Shown piece by piece: positions 1 through 8,628 of a stretch of 19,462 nucleotides of DNA (within the stretch, counting starts at the first letter, position 1; every line of letters begins with the position of its first letter). The DNA comes from CAZBDV01 sp964490765 (GTDB taxonomy: Bacteria > Cloacimonadota > Cloacimonadia > Cloacimonadales > JAJBBL01). Under the pieces are notes generated by a model. That model saw only the letters and a program-made list of their open reading frames with translations, ran no database searches and was not told where the DNA came from. Where the stretch lies: assembly GCA_964490765.1 (NCBI GenBank), contig CAZBDV010000039.1, positions 1 through 19,462 on the forward strand, read 5' to 3'. Position numbers and translations under genes: made by a program.

Positions 1-31
1 TCACTAAACCGCCAAGAGGAGGTTATTACAA

Positions 32-3000
32 GTGATTAGAGAAATTAAAAGAGAAAAAAAGATAGAGCATTACGATAACGTAAGAATCAGGATTGCCTCT
101 CCGGAAGCAGTAAGAGAATGGTCTTACGGTGAAGTAACAAAACCGGATACACTCAATTACCGTACTCTGCGACCGGAAAAAGACGGACTATTTTGTGAAA
201 GAATATTCGGCCCGGAAAAGGATTACGAATGTAGTTGCGGAAAGTATAAAAAGAAAAGATTTCAGAATACTGTCTGTGACCGTTGTGGTGTTGAAGTAAC
301 TACTTCCCGGGTAAGAAGAAACAGGATGGGGCATATAGAACTCGCCGTTCCAGTTGCTCACTTCTGGTTTATCAAGAGTATGCCGAGTAAGATCGGTACA
401 CTCCTCGATATCAGTATAAAAAAACTGGAAAGGGTGCTCTATTACGAATCTTACATTGTCATTAACCCCGGTCAGACAAACTACGAAAAGAAGGATCTGA
501 TTGATATAGATGATTACTACGAAGAGCGTGACACTTATGATGACGAATTTTTGGCCATGATGGGTGCCGAAGCGATCAAGCTCCTGCTCGACGAACTGAA
601 CCTGGAGGATGAAGCTAACCATCTTCGTACCTCAATCAAGATGGAGACTTCAGCCATCAAGAAACAGAAGGCCATCAAAAAGCTGAAGATAGTCGATGCC
701 TTTATCAAATCAGGGAATGATCCTTCCTGGATGATACTGGAGGTCCTGCCAGTATTACCGCCGATTCTGAGACCACTAGTTCCTCTTGAAGGTGGGAGAT
801 TTGCCACGGCAGATTTCAATGATCTATACAGAAGGGTAATTACCAGAAATAACAGGTTGAGACAATTGATAGAGATCAGAGCACCTGAAGTGATACTTCG
901 TAATGAGAAGAGAATGCTCCAGGAAGCTGTAGATGCCCTTATCGACAACTCCAGAAAGAGTCGTCCGGTTAAGGGGAGAGGTAACAGGCCATTGAAATCT
1001 TTGACTGACCAGCTGACCGGTAAACAGGGTAGATTCCGACAGAATTTACTCGGTAAGAGAGTAGACTATTCAGGCAGGTCTGTTATAACTGTCGGCCCGC
1101 ATTTACAGATCAGTCAGGTCGGGCTTCCTAAAGAGATGGCTATTGAGCTTTTCAAGCCTTTTATAATTGAAAGACTGGAACGAAATGGTGAAATAGAGAA
1201 AACAAAGAGTGCTCGCAAGCTGGTAGATAAGAAACAACCAGAAATATGGAAGATATTGGAAGAGGTGATCCAGGAGTATCCTGTTCTCTTGAACCGTGCT
1301 CCCACACTCCACAAGCTAGGTATTCAGGGCTTCCTGCCCGTCTTGACTGAAAATAAGGCCATTGAATTACACCCAATGGTCTGCACACCATTTAATGCAG
1401 ACTTTGACGGTGACCAGATGGCAGTTCATGTCCCTCTTTCGCATGAAGCACAAATGGAAGCGAAGGTTCTCATGCTCTCTTCCCGCAATCTCCTGCTGCC
1501 AGCAAACGGCAAACTGGCTATGGTTGCCAGCCAGGATATTGTGCTCGGGTGTTATTATCTGACTATGACACCGGAAAAAGAACCGGAAGATACGAGTAAA
1601 CTGAAGACTTTCTACAGCACGGAGGAAGTAGTACTTGCTTTCGAACATGAAGAGGTAAAGCATAACAACAAAGATATGACTGAGAAACCGGGTAAAGAGA
1701 AGCGTAATCTCGACATTCACACCTGGATTCAGGTTATGATAGACGGTAAGAAGGTTCTGACGACAGTAGGAAGGGTTCTCTTCAACCAGATCATGCCACC
1801 CTCTGTCCCCTTCCAGAACTATACTTTCGACAAAGGGAAGTTGAACGATTCCGCAATGCTCTGTTTCGAAAAAGTCGGCCAGTTCCTGACTGCGAAATTC
1901 CTTGATGATCTGAAGGATATCGGCTTCAAATATGCCACAAAAGCGGGAGTAACTTTCAGTGCGAGCGATATCATCGTTCCTAAGAAGAAGGAAAAACTGA
2001 TTCAGAACGAAGAAGAGAATATAAAAGATATTATCGATAATTACAATAAAGGGTTGATAACCGAAGGTGAGAAATCACAGCGTATCATCGACCGCTGGAA
2101 GAGTGTAACCGAAAGAGTTACTGAAGCACTGATGGATGAGCTTGCTGATGACCAGAAAGGTTTAAACTCCATCCATATGATGTATCTATCCGGTGCCCGT
2201 GGTGGTAAGGATCAGATCAAGCAGCTCGGTGGGATGCGTGGTTTGATGGATAAGCCGACAAAGACCGGTTCTGATAAGGCGGAAGTTATTGATACTCCGA
2301 TTAAATCGAACTTCAAAGAAGGTCTAACCGTTCTTGAGTATTTCATTTCAACTCACGGAGCAAGAAAAGGTCTGGCAGATACGGCACTCAAGACAGCTGA
2401 TGCTGGATATTTGACGAGAAGGCTGGTAGATGTTGCTCAGAATGCTATCATATTGACTGAAGACTGTGGTACGATCGATGGCCTGGAAGTATCTGCAATC
2501 AAAGAGGGTCTGGAAGTGGTTGTATCCATGGCAGAGAGAATTCAGGGAAGAACTGCGCTCGAAGATATAACGGATCCCGTTACTGGCAAGGTTCTGGTCC
2601 CCGCAGGCGCTGAGATTACTAATGAATCAGCCCGGACAATTCAGCGACACGGTATTGTCTCGGTCAAGATCAGATCTGTAGTTACCTGCGAAGCGACCAG
2701 AGGGATCTGTGCCAAATGCTACGGAAGAAATCTAGCTTCTCAGAAACCTGTTACTATAGGTGAACCTGTCGGGATCATTGCTGCCCAGAGTATAGGTGAA
2801 CCCGGAACACAGCTCACTCTGAGAACTTTCCATATTGGTGGAGCTGCAAGTACAGACATTGAATCGGCAGAAGTTGTAGCTTCGGTAGACGGTATAGTCA
2901 AATTCAAGCGAATGAATACCGTTACCACAAAATCGGGAGAATTAATCTCGATCAGTAAACTTGGTAGGATACAGCTCTTATCACCTGAAGATAACAAGAC

Positions 3001-4195
3001 CGTTCTGGACGAATTCAAGGTGGAGTATGCCGCAACGATATTTGTACGTGATGGCGAGAGTGTGGTTAAGGATTTCAAACTATTCTCCTGGGATCCCTAC
3101 AACAATCCACTGGTTGCAACAGCCGAAGGGCATATCCAATACGAGAACTTGATCAAGGATGTTACTTTCAGAGAGGAATTCAATGAGCAGATCGGTAAGC
3201 GGGAAACCACGATTATCGAATCGAAAGATCGTAAGGTTCAACCACAGTTCAAGCTGGTCAAACCTAAAGGTGGTGAGGAGATTATACCGTTGCAAACCGG
3301 ATTGAGCATCGAAGTCGAAGATGGAGCTTATGTCTATCCGGGAGATGTTCTTGGTAAGATCTCTCGTATAACCACGAAGGCACGTGATATTACAGGTGGT
3401 CTGCCCAGAGTTGGTGACCTCTTCGAAGCTCGTGTCCCGAAAGAAAAGGCGATTATTAGTGAAATTACCGGTAAGGTACGTATCGGTGATCTGACAAAAC
3501 TCGGTAGAACGATATATGTTCAGGCCGAAACGGGAGAAGAGAAAAAATATGTAATACCCCCGGGTAAGAGATTGATCGTTCATCAGGGTGACTTTATAGA
3601 GAATGGTGACCCACTCTCTGACGGACCACTCGACCCGCATGATATACTCTCAGCCAAGGGTATAAAAGCGGCACAGATGTTGATTTTGAACGAGATTCAG
3701 GAGATATACCGTAAGCAGGGAGTTAAGATTGACGACAAGCATCTCGGTGTAATTATCAGGCAGATGTTCAAAAAGGTCAAGATAGTCAATCCGGGTCATA
3801 CATACTTCCTTGAAGGGGATCTCGTAGATAAGAACGATGTTCTCGTAGAGAATATGAAGCTCGAGGAAGAGGGGGGAGCTGGAGCGACTTATGAACAGGT
3901 ACTTTTGGGTATAACCAAAGCCTCACTCCACACAGACAGCTGGTTGTCAGCAGCCTCATTCCAGGAGACGACAAAGGTCTTGACTCAGGCTGCAATAGAG
4001 GGCAGGGTTGATCAACTCGAAGGCCTGAAAGAGAGTATCATTCTCGGTCATAGAGTCCCTGTAGGAACTGGGTCAAAGCATTATAATCAGATAGTCAACA
4101 AGGCATTAGAGGAGGGCAAGACCATCGCTGAGATAGTGAAGGATATTGCCCATCAGGAAGAGAAAAAAGAAGTAGAAGATATACTTAACTTTTAA
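32..4195 (+). CDS. rpoC: DNA-directed RNA polymerase subunit beta'
   Basis: Encodes the beta' subunit of RNA polymerase, which carries the catalytic Mg-binding loop. The 1387-residue length is close to the E. coli protein (about 1407). The N-terminal zinc site is C67, C69, C82 and C85. The absolutely conserved NADFDGD loop is at residues 455-461, the bridge-helix stretch GARGGKDQIKQLGGMRGLM begins at about residue 721, and the second zinc site is C812, C886, C893 and C896. The start is GTG at 32, chosen because AGGAGG lies at 17-22 with a 9-base gap. rpoB should lie directly upstream but its reading frame cannot be fixed from the few bases present. rpsL follows after 21 bases, so this is the rpoBC/str arrangement. 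Nothing suggests truncation. Confidence 0.98.
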   Translation: MIREIKREKKIEHYDNVRIRIASPEAVREWSYGEVTKPDTLNYRTLRPEKDGLFCERIFGPEKDYECSCGKYKKKRFQNTVCDRCGVEVTTSRVRRNRMGHIELAVPVAHFWFIKSMPSKIGTLLDISIKKLERVLYYESYIVINPGQTNYEKKDLIDIDDYYEERDTYDDEFLAMMGAEAIKLLLDELNLEDEANHLRTSIKMETSAIKKQKAIKKLKIVDAFIKSGNDPSWMILEVLPVLPPILRPLVPLEGGRFATADFNDLYRRVITRNNRLRQLIEIRAPEVILRNEKRMLQEAVDALIDNSRKSRPVKGRGNRPLKSLTDQLTGKQGRFRQNLLGKRVDYSGRSVITVGPHLQISQVGLPKEMAIELFKPFIIERLERNGEIEKTKSARKLVDKKQPEIWKILEEVIQEYPVLLNRAPTLHKLGIQGFLPVLTENKAIELHPMVCTPFNADFDGDQMAVHVPLSHEAQMEAKVLMLSSRNLLLPANGKLAMVASQDIVLGCYYLTMTPEKEPEDTSKLKTFYSTEEVVLAFEHEEVKHNNKDMTEKPGKEKRNLDIHTWIQVMIDGKKVLTTVGRVLFNQIMPPSVPFQNYTFDKGKLNDSAMLCFEKVGQFLTAKFLDDLKDIGFKYATKAGVTFSASDIIVPKKKEKLIQNEEENIKDIIDNYNKGLITEGEKSQRIIDRWKSVTERVTEALMDELADDQKGLNSIHMMYLSGARGGKDQIKQLGGMRGLMDKPTKTGSDKAEVIDTPIKSNFKEGLTVLEYFISTHGARKGLADTALKTADAGYLTRRLVDVAQNAIILTEDCGTIDGLEVSAIKEGLEVVVSMAERIQGRTALEDITDPVTGKVLVPAGAEITNESARTIQRHGIVSVKIRSVVTCEATRGICAKCYGRNLASQKPVTIGEPVGIIAAQSIGEPGTQLTLRTFHIGGAASTDIESAEVVASVDGIVKFKRMNTVTTKSGELISISKLGRIQLLSPEDNKTVLDEFKVEYAATIFVRDGESVVKDFKLFSWDPYNNPLVATAEGHIQYENLIKDVTFREEFNEQIGKRETTIIESKDRKVQPQFKLVKPKGGEEIIPLQTGLSIEVEDGAYVYPGDVLGKISRITTKARDITGGLPRVGDLFEARVPKEKAIISEITGKVRIGDLTKLGRTIYVQAETGEEKKYVIPPGKRLIVHQGDFIENGDPLSDGPLDPHDILSAKGIKAAQMLILNEIQEIYRKQGVKIDDKHLGVIIRQMFKKVKIVNPGHTYFLEGDLVDKNDVLVENMKLEEEGGAGATYEQVLLGITKASLHTDSWLSAASFQETTKVLTQAAIEGRVDQLEGLKESIILGHRVPVGTGSKHYNQIVNKALEEGKTIAEIVKDIAHQEEKKEVEDILNF

Positions 4196-4216
4196 CAAAA
4201 TAATGGAGGAAAAATA

Positions 4217-4591
4217 GTGCCAACAATTAATCAGTTAGTTCGTAAAGGACGTAAGAAGATAGTTCATAAGCATAAGAATCGTGCACTTGAAGCCTGTCCG
4301 CAACGACGTGGCGTCTGTACTCGAGTTTATACAACGACACCTAAGAAGCCGAATTCGGCACTGCGAAAAGTAGCTCGTGTCAGGCTTACCAACGGATTTG
4401 AAGTTACTGCCTATATTCCGGGGGAAGGCCACAATTTACAGGAACACTCGATAGTACTGATCAGAGGCGGAAGAATCAAGGACCTTCCAGGTGTAAGATT
4501 TCATATAGTGCGTGGAGCTCTTGACGCGAGTGGAGTTGAAAAGAGAATCAATTCCAGGTCAAAGTACGGTACCAAACGGCCGAAGAAATAA
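4217..4591 (+). CDS. rpsL: 30S ribosomal protein S12
   Basis: Protein S12 of the small ribosomal subunit, located at the decoding centre. The 124-residue protein aligns without gaps to the family: TTPKKPNSALRK covers residues 40-51 and RGGRIKDLPG residues 83-92. K43 and K88, the positions at which streptomycin-resistance substitutions classically occur, are both wild type, and D89, the residue methylthiolated in some bacteria, is present. The start is GTG at 4217 with GGAGG at 4205-4209. It lies 21 bases after rpoC and 17 bases before rpsG, consistent with a single transcript. Confidence 0.98.
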   Translation: MPTINQLVRKGRKKIVHKHKNRALEACPQRRGVCTRVYTTTPKKPNSALRKVARVRLTNGFEVTAYIPGEGHNLQEHSIVLIRGGRIKDLPGVRFHIVRGALDASGVEKRINSRSKYGTKRPKK

Positions 4592-4608
4592 GAGGAGAGG
4601 AATAATAG

Positions 4609-5079
4609 ATGGCTAGAAAAAAGAGATCATTAAAGAGAGAGATATTACCCGATCCGAAGTATCATAACGTAAAGGTTACCAAGTTCATAAACTGCGTAAT
4701 GAAGAAAGGAAAGAAGAGTACTGCCGAAAATATCGTCTATGGTGCATTTGATATCATGGCTGAGAAGAGCAAGAAAGATCCCTTAGAGGTATTCTTACAG
4801 GCACTCGAGAATGTTCGTCCTATGGTGAAAGTGGTTTCCAAAAGGGTTGGCGGCCAGAACTACCAGATACCGCTGGAAGTTACCGAGAAGAATGGACAGG
4901 CGATAGCTTACCGCTGGATTATCAGTAATGCCAGGAACCGTTCCGAGAAGGATATGGCACAGAAGCTTGCCGGTGAATTTCTTGCAGCCTACAACAAGGA
5001 AGGAGCAAGTATCAAGAGGCGGGAAGATACTCATAAAATGGCAGAATCGAATAAAGCATTCGCTCATTTACGCTGGTAA
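4609..5079 (+). CDS. rpsG: 30S ribosomal protein S7
   Basis: Protein S7, primary binder of the 3' major domain of 16S rRNA. It has 156 residues, the usual bacterial length. Recognised by its N-terminal MARKKRSLKREILPDPKY, by the conserved VKVVSKRVGGQNYQIPLEV stretch, and by the C-terminal KREDTHKMAESNKAFAHLRW. ATG at 4609 is preceded by AGAGGAGAGG at 4591-4600. It follows rpsL in the classic str order. In E. coli S7 autoregulates this operon; no specific S7 operator can be identified here, although a small hairpin lies between this gene and the EF-G gene. Confidence 0.98.
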   Translation: MARKKRSLKREILPDPKYHNVKVTKFINCVMKKGKKSTAENIVYGAFDIMAEKSKKDPLEVFLQALENVRPMVKVVSKRVGGQNYQIPLEVTEKNGQAIAYRWIISNARNRSEKDMAQKLAGEFLAAYNKEGASIKRREDTHKMAESNKAFAHLRW

Positions 5080-5136
5080 TCATTTTCCAGAAACTGCTCT
5101 TCAGCAGGCAAGTCAAAAAGAGACCGTTGAGAACTT

Positions 5137-7257
5137 ATGGCGAAACTATTCAGTCTTCCGGCAATAAGGAATATCGGGATCATAGCACATATAGATGCCG
5201 GGAAAACGACAGTAACCGAGAGGATGCTCTACTATACAGGCTACCTGCACCGCATGGGAGAAGTTCATGACGGTAATGCTTTCATGGACTGGATGGAGCA
5301 GGAGAAAGAGCGAGGTATAACGATAACTTCGGCGGTAACTACCTGTTACTGGCGCGAGAAACAGATAAATATAATAGACACTCCCGGCCATGTTGATTTT
5401 ACGGCAGAGGTCGAAAGATCGCTCCGCGTTCTTGACGGAGCGATTGGTGTTTTCTGTGCTGTTGCCGGTGTTGAACCACAATCAGAGACGGTATGGCATC
5501 AGGCAGACCACTATAAGGTACCCCGACTGGCCTTTATCAATAAGATGGACCGGTTAGGAGCCGATTTTGATCATGTTATAGATATGATCAACGAACGTCT
5601 TGATCCCAACGCCTTTGCCGTTCAGATTCCTCTAGGTAAAGAGGATAACTTCAAGGGGATCATCGACCTGGTAGAGATGAAGGCCTATGTTTTTGACGAA
5701 ACAACCCTTGGCCTGAAGTATGATCTGACCGAAATGCCCGAAAAGTATGTTGATCAGGCAAGATCACGACGGGAGAAGATGCTGGAAATCCTCTCAGAAT
5801 TCGATGAAAATATCCTCAGCAAGTATATCCATGGGGAAGAGATCTCTGGTGAAGAATTGAAGAAATCGATACGTGAACTGACGGTAAAGAATAAGGTGGT
5901 TCCGATACTCTGTGGTTCTGCCCTGAAGAATACTGGAATTCAGCTACTGCTTGACGCAATTACCGATTACCTCCCTTCACCACTTGATGTGCCACCCATA
6001 ATCGGTAAAGAAAAGAAAACAGGGAAGGATATAGCAATCTATCCCGATTATGACAAGAGATTTGCCGCTCTGGCCTTCAAGATTCAGATGGATAAATATG
6101 TGGGGAAGCTGCTATATGTCAGAGTCTATTCCGGGACGATAAAGAAGGGTGATATAGTCATCAACCAGACGAATAACAGGAAAGAACGAATAGCCCGCAT
6201 ACTGCAGCTCTACTCTAATAAAAAGCTTGATGTCGATATGATGAGGGCTGGTGATATTGGAGCCATAGTAGGAACAAAGATCTCCGGAACGGCTGACACG
6301 CTTACCACGGAAGAGAATGACCTGCTTCTAGAACCGATTACATTCCCCGATTCGGTGATATCCATAGCGATAGAGCCGAAGACCAAATCAGATCAGGATA
6401 ATCTCTCTGATTCACTGAACAGGATGCAGGAGGAGGATCCGACCTTCCATGTCCATCAGGACAAGGAGACCGGTCAGACTCTGATTTCCGGTATGGGTGA
6501 ACTCCATCTGGAAATTATTATTGACAGATTAAGAAAAGAATATAACGTAAATTTCAATACAGGTAATCCTCAAGTCTCTTACAAGGAGACTATCACGAAG
6601 GTTGTAGAGGCAGAGGGTGAATTCATTCGTGATGTTGAGGCAAAGGGTCATTTTGCCATTGTCAGGTTAAGGCTTTCGCCCTACGGTGAAGAGCAGAATG
6701 CCCGATTGGAAGAGGGAACGTTAACCGAACATAAGAAGAACAGATTTTTCAACCGTATTACAGAGGATGTAATACCCTCTAACTTCTGGAAGGGTATCGA
6801 AGAGGGTGCCTTGAGTGCACTAATCGACGGACCTTTGACGGGTAGTCCTGTGGAAAAGGTCAATATTGAACTGATCGGTGGGGAGTATAATGAGATGGTT
6901 TCCAAGGACGTGGATTTTCTCATCGCAGCTTCGATGGCCGTTAATAATGGCCTTCAGAAAGCTTCGCCGGTCATAATGGAACCTATTATGCTCGTTAATG
7001 TGATAGCCCCGGAAGAGTTCGTTGGTGATATTATTGGTGATATTAATGCCAAGAGAGGAAAGGTAATCATTGTCCGCAGCAATCAGAATAAACAGAACAT
7101 TGTAGCAGAGATCCCGATGAGTGAGTTATTCGGTTATTCAACACGGATCAGGTCTCTGTCTCAGGGCAGGGCAGTTTACACGATGGAGTTCTGTAAATAC
7201 GAAAAGGCCTCTATGTCTATTCAGAGCAGTATTATCAAGAATATCAGAGGTTATTGA
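5137..7257 (+). CDS. fusA: Elongation factor G with divergent domain IV (EF-G2/recycling-like)
   Basis: Translational GTPase of the EF-G family, 706 residues, in the position of fusA in the str cluster. The G domain is canonical: AHIDAGKTT at 17-25, RGITI at 60-64, DTPGHVDF at 82-89, NKMD at 136-139, and a GSALKNTG motif. Domains II, III (SGMGELHLEIIIDRL) and V (EPIM...GDIIGDINAKRG, FGYSTRIRSLSQGRA) are also clear. Domain IV is odd: the usual QSGGRGQYGHV loop is replaced by EGEFIRDVEAKGHFAIV at about 493-509, and the tip loop that normally reads YHDVDSS reads YNEMVSK at 584-590, with N585 at the position of E. coli H583. From memory, the domain IV layout is closer to mitochondrial EF-G2 and bacterial spdEFG2, which act in ribosome recycling, than to the translocase. 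The assigned role in translocation is therefore uncertain. The Shine-Dalgarno site is weak. The gap after rpsG is 57 bases; tuf does not follow. Confidence 0.93.
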   Translation: MAKLFSLPAIRNIGIIAHIDAGKTTVTERMLYYTGYLHRMGEVHDGNAFMDWMEQEKERGITITSAVTTCYWREKQINIIDTPGHVDFTAEVERSLRVLDGAIGVFCAVAGVEPQSETVWHQADHYKVPRLAFINKMDRLGADFDHVIDMINERLDPNAFAVQIPLGKEDNFKGIIDLVEMKAYVFDETTLGLKYDLTEMPEKYVDQARSRREKMLEILSEFDENILSKYIHGEEISGEELKKSIRELTVKNKVVPILCGSALKNTGIQLLLDAITDYLPSPLDVPPIIGKEKKTGKDIAIYPDYDKRFAALAFKIQMDKYVGKLLYVRVYSGTIKKGDIVINQTNNRKERIARILQLYSNKKLDVDMMRAGDIGAIVGTKISGTADTLTTEENDLLLEPITFPDSVISIAIEPKTKSDQDNLSDSLNRMQEEDPTFHVHQDKETGQTLISGMGELHLEIIIDRLRKEYNVNFNTGNPQVSYKETITKVVEAEGEFIRDVEAKGHFAIVRLRLSPYGEEQNARLEEGTLTEHKKNRFFNRITEDVIPSNFWKGIEEGALSALIDGPLTGSPVEKVNIELIGGEYNEMVSKDVDFLIAASMAVNNGLQKASPVIMEPIMLVNVIAPEEFVGDIIGDINAKRGKVIIVRSNQNKQNIVAEIPMSELFGYSTRIRSLSQGRAVYTMEFCKYEKASMSIQSSIIKNIRGY

Positions 7258-7304
7258 ACCAGGATGTTGACTCTTAAAGAACAAGGTTTTAAGGAGTAAA
7301 GTTT

Positions 7305-7610
7305 ATGGATCTTAATTTGGAGTTTATCGATAACAAGGCTGTAATGAAGATTGAAGGTGCAGTAACGAGCGAGAATGTTTTTTTTCTTCAGGAGAAGTTA
7401 AGTGAAGTGCTCAATTCCGAAGCGAAACTATTGGAGATGGATTTGAGTGCCTGTAAGAGTATGTGCTCCTCCGGGATAGGCAAGATACTCTATTTCTACA
7501 AAGATTTTCAGGAGAAGGGTGGCGTTCTGGAAATAGTAAAATGTTCGCCCAGTATATATGAATTATTTACAACGATAAAGCTTAACCAGTTGTTTACTAT
7601 CAATCTATAA
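7305..7610 (+). CDS. STAS-domain protein, anti-sigma factor antagonist-like
   Basis: A single STAS domain of 101 residues, similar to SpoIIAA/RsbV. The beta strands and the loop carrying the phosphorylatable serine are visible: MDLSACKSMCSSGIGKIL spans 45-62, and S56, just before G57, is at the position of B. subtilis SpoIIAA S58. The residue two before this serine, usually Asp, is Cys54. In known partner-switching systems the unphosphorylated protein binds an RsbW/SpoIIAB-type kinase and frees its target, and the kinase phosphorylates the serine to reverse this. The next gene encodes such a kinase-like domain, so the pair is probably a working module. ATG at 7305 has AAGGAG at 7291-7296. It lies 47 bases after the EF-G gene. 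Target and phosphatase are not in the window. Confidence 0.88.
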   Translation: MDLNLEFIDNKAVMKIEGAVTSENVFFLQEKLSEVLNSEAKLLEMDLSACKSMCSSGIGKILYFYKDFQEKGGVLEIVKCSPSIYELFTTIKLNQLFTINL

Positions 7611-7631
7611 TTATACCAGTCGAGATCGATT

Positions 7632-8546
7632 ATGAACGATAAAATACTGGTAGTCGATACCAATGAGGATCTACTCTATTCTATCAAGGATCTTCTGGAA
7701 CTCTATAAGTTTGAAGTTGACCTCTCTTATTCCGGAAAGGAAGCGCTCGAAAGGATAACCCTCTATAATTACGATGTAATTCTCTCCGATATTCACCTTC
7801 CGGATATTAATGGGCTGGAGCTTTTAGAGCGGATAAAGCTCACCATAAATTCTGAGATCCCGGTTATCCTGATGACCGGGATGATAACTGTTGATATGGC
7901 TCTGAGGTCGATCAATCTCGGTGCCTCCGACTTTATTAAAAAGCCATTCAATGATTATCAGATCTATAAATCTATCTCCAGACAGATCACCAAAAGAAAA
8001 AAAGATTCTTATTTCAATAATTATACCCGCTACCTTATCGGAACGAACTACTGTTTCGAATTCTCTGCCAACGATTATCTCGATTTCAATATTACCGATT
8101 TTCTGGTCAGCCATCTCATAAGACTTAAAGATATCACCCCGGCTGTCTGTAACGAACTATCTCTCTGTATCGAAGAGATGCTGAGCAATTCTTTTATCCA
8201 CGGGACATTTAATATAGGCTCTTCTTATAAGAGGATGACGCACGACGAGTATAATGCGTTGATTAAAGAGCTGCTGAAGAAGCCGGAGATCAAGAATAAA
8301 AGAGTGTCTGTCACGATCAGTTACCGCAAAAAGACAAAAGTAGTCCTGATCACGGTTAGCGACCAGGGTAACGGCTTTCAATACCAGGAAAATCAGATTG
8401 GTGACCGGAACAATATATTTCGCGGTCTGAGTTTGATCAGGATTCTGACCGACGATGTGCAGTTCTTCAATGAAGGCCGGACGATAAGAATAGAGAAGAA
8501 GGTAGGACGCAAACAGAAACGAAACCTCTTGCTGAATGAAGCCTGA
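7632..8546 (+). CDS. Response regulator fused to RsbW-like serine kinase/ATPase domain
   Basis: Two domains. Residues 1 to about 120 are a receiver: phosphoacceptor D53 in ILSDIHLP, switch T82, and conserved K104 in IKKPF. The acidic pair is reduced to one residue, D9 followed by T10 (VVDTNED), where most receivers have two acids. Residues about 140-300 form a GHKL ATPase of the RsbW/SpoIIAB kind: N-box ELSLCIEEMLSNSFIHG at 175-191 with E182, N186 and H190; G1 box DQGNGF at 244-249; and RGLSLIRIL from 264. No DNA-binding output domain is present. The likely role, inferred, is a phosphorylation-controlled protein kinase or anti-sigma factor acting on the STAS protein encoded 21 bases upstream. 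The Shine-Dalgarno site is weak. The sensor kinase and the final target are unknown. Confidence 0.87.
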   Translation: MNDKILVVDTNEDLLYSIKDLLELYKFEVDLSYSGKEALERITLYNYDVILSDIHLPDINGLELLERIKLTINSEIPVILMTGMITVDMALRSINLGASDFIKKPFNDYQIYKSISRQITKRKKDSYFNNYTRYLIGTNYCFEFSANDYLDFNITDFLVSHLIRLKDITPAVCNELSLCIEEMLSNSFIHGTFNIGSSYKRMTHDEYNALIKELLKKPEIKNKRVSVTISYRKKTKVVLITVSDQGNGFQYQENQIGDRNNIFRGLSLIRILTDDVQFFNEGRTIRIEKKVGRKQKRNLLLNEA

Positions 8547-8628
8547 GCCAGACGAAGCCAGGTATACATCTCCCGGTTGGAATTATTGAGAGTCGATTTC
8601 AGCTCAATGCTGGATCTAACAAACCCTT

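Noticed and set aside
1..39. 3' end of rpoB
   Set aside because: Very likely just upstream, but three frames give possible stops (5-7, 33-35, 37-39) and too few residues are visible to choose.
188..3995. Several 60-190 codon open frames on the minus strand inside rpoC
   Set aside because: Shadow frames of a strongly conserved gene; none shows a recognisable protein family or a Shine-Dalgarno site.
5094..5107. CTGCT-CTTC-AGCAG hairpin between rpsG and the EF-G gene
   Set aside because: Only five base pairs; not enough to propose an S7 operator or attenuator.
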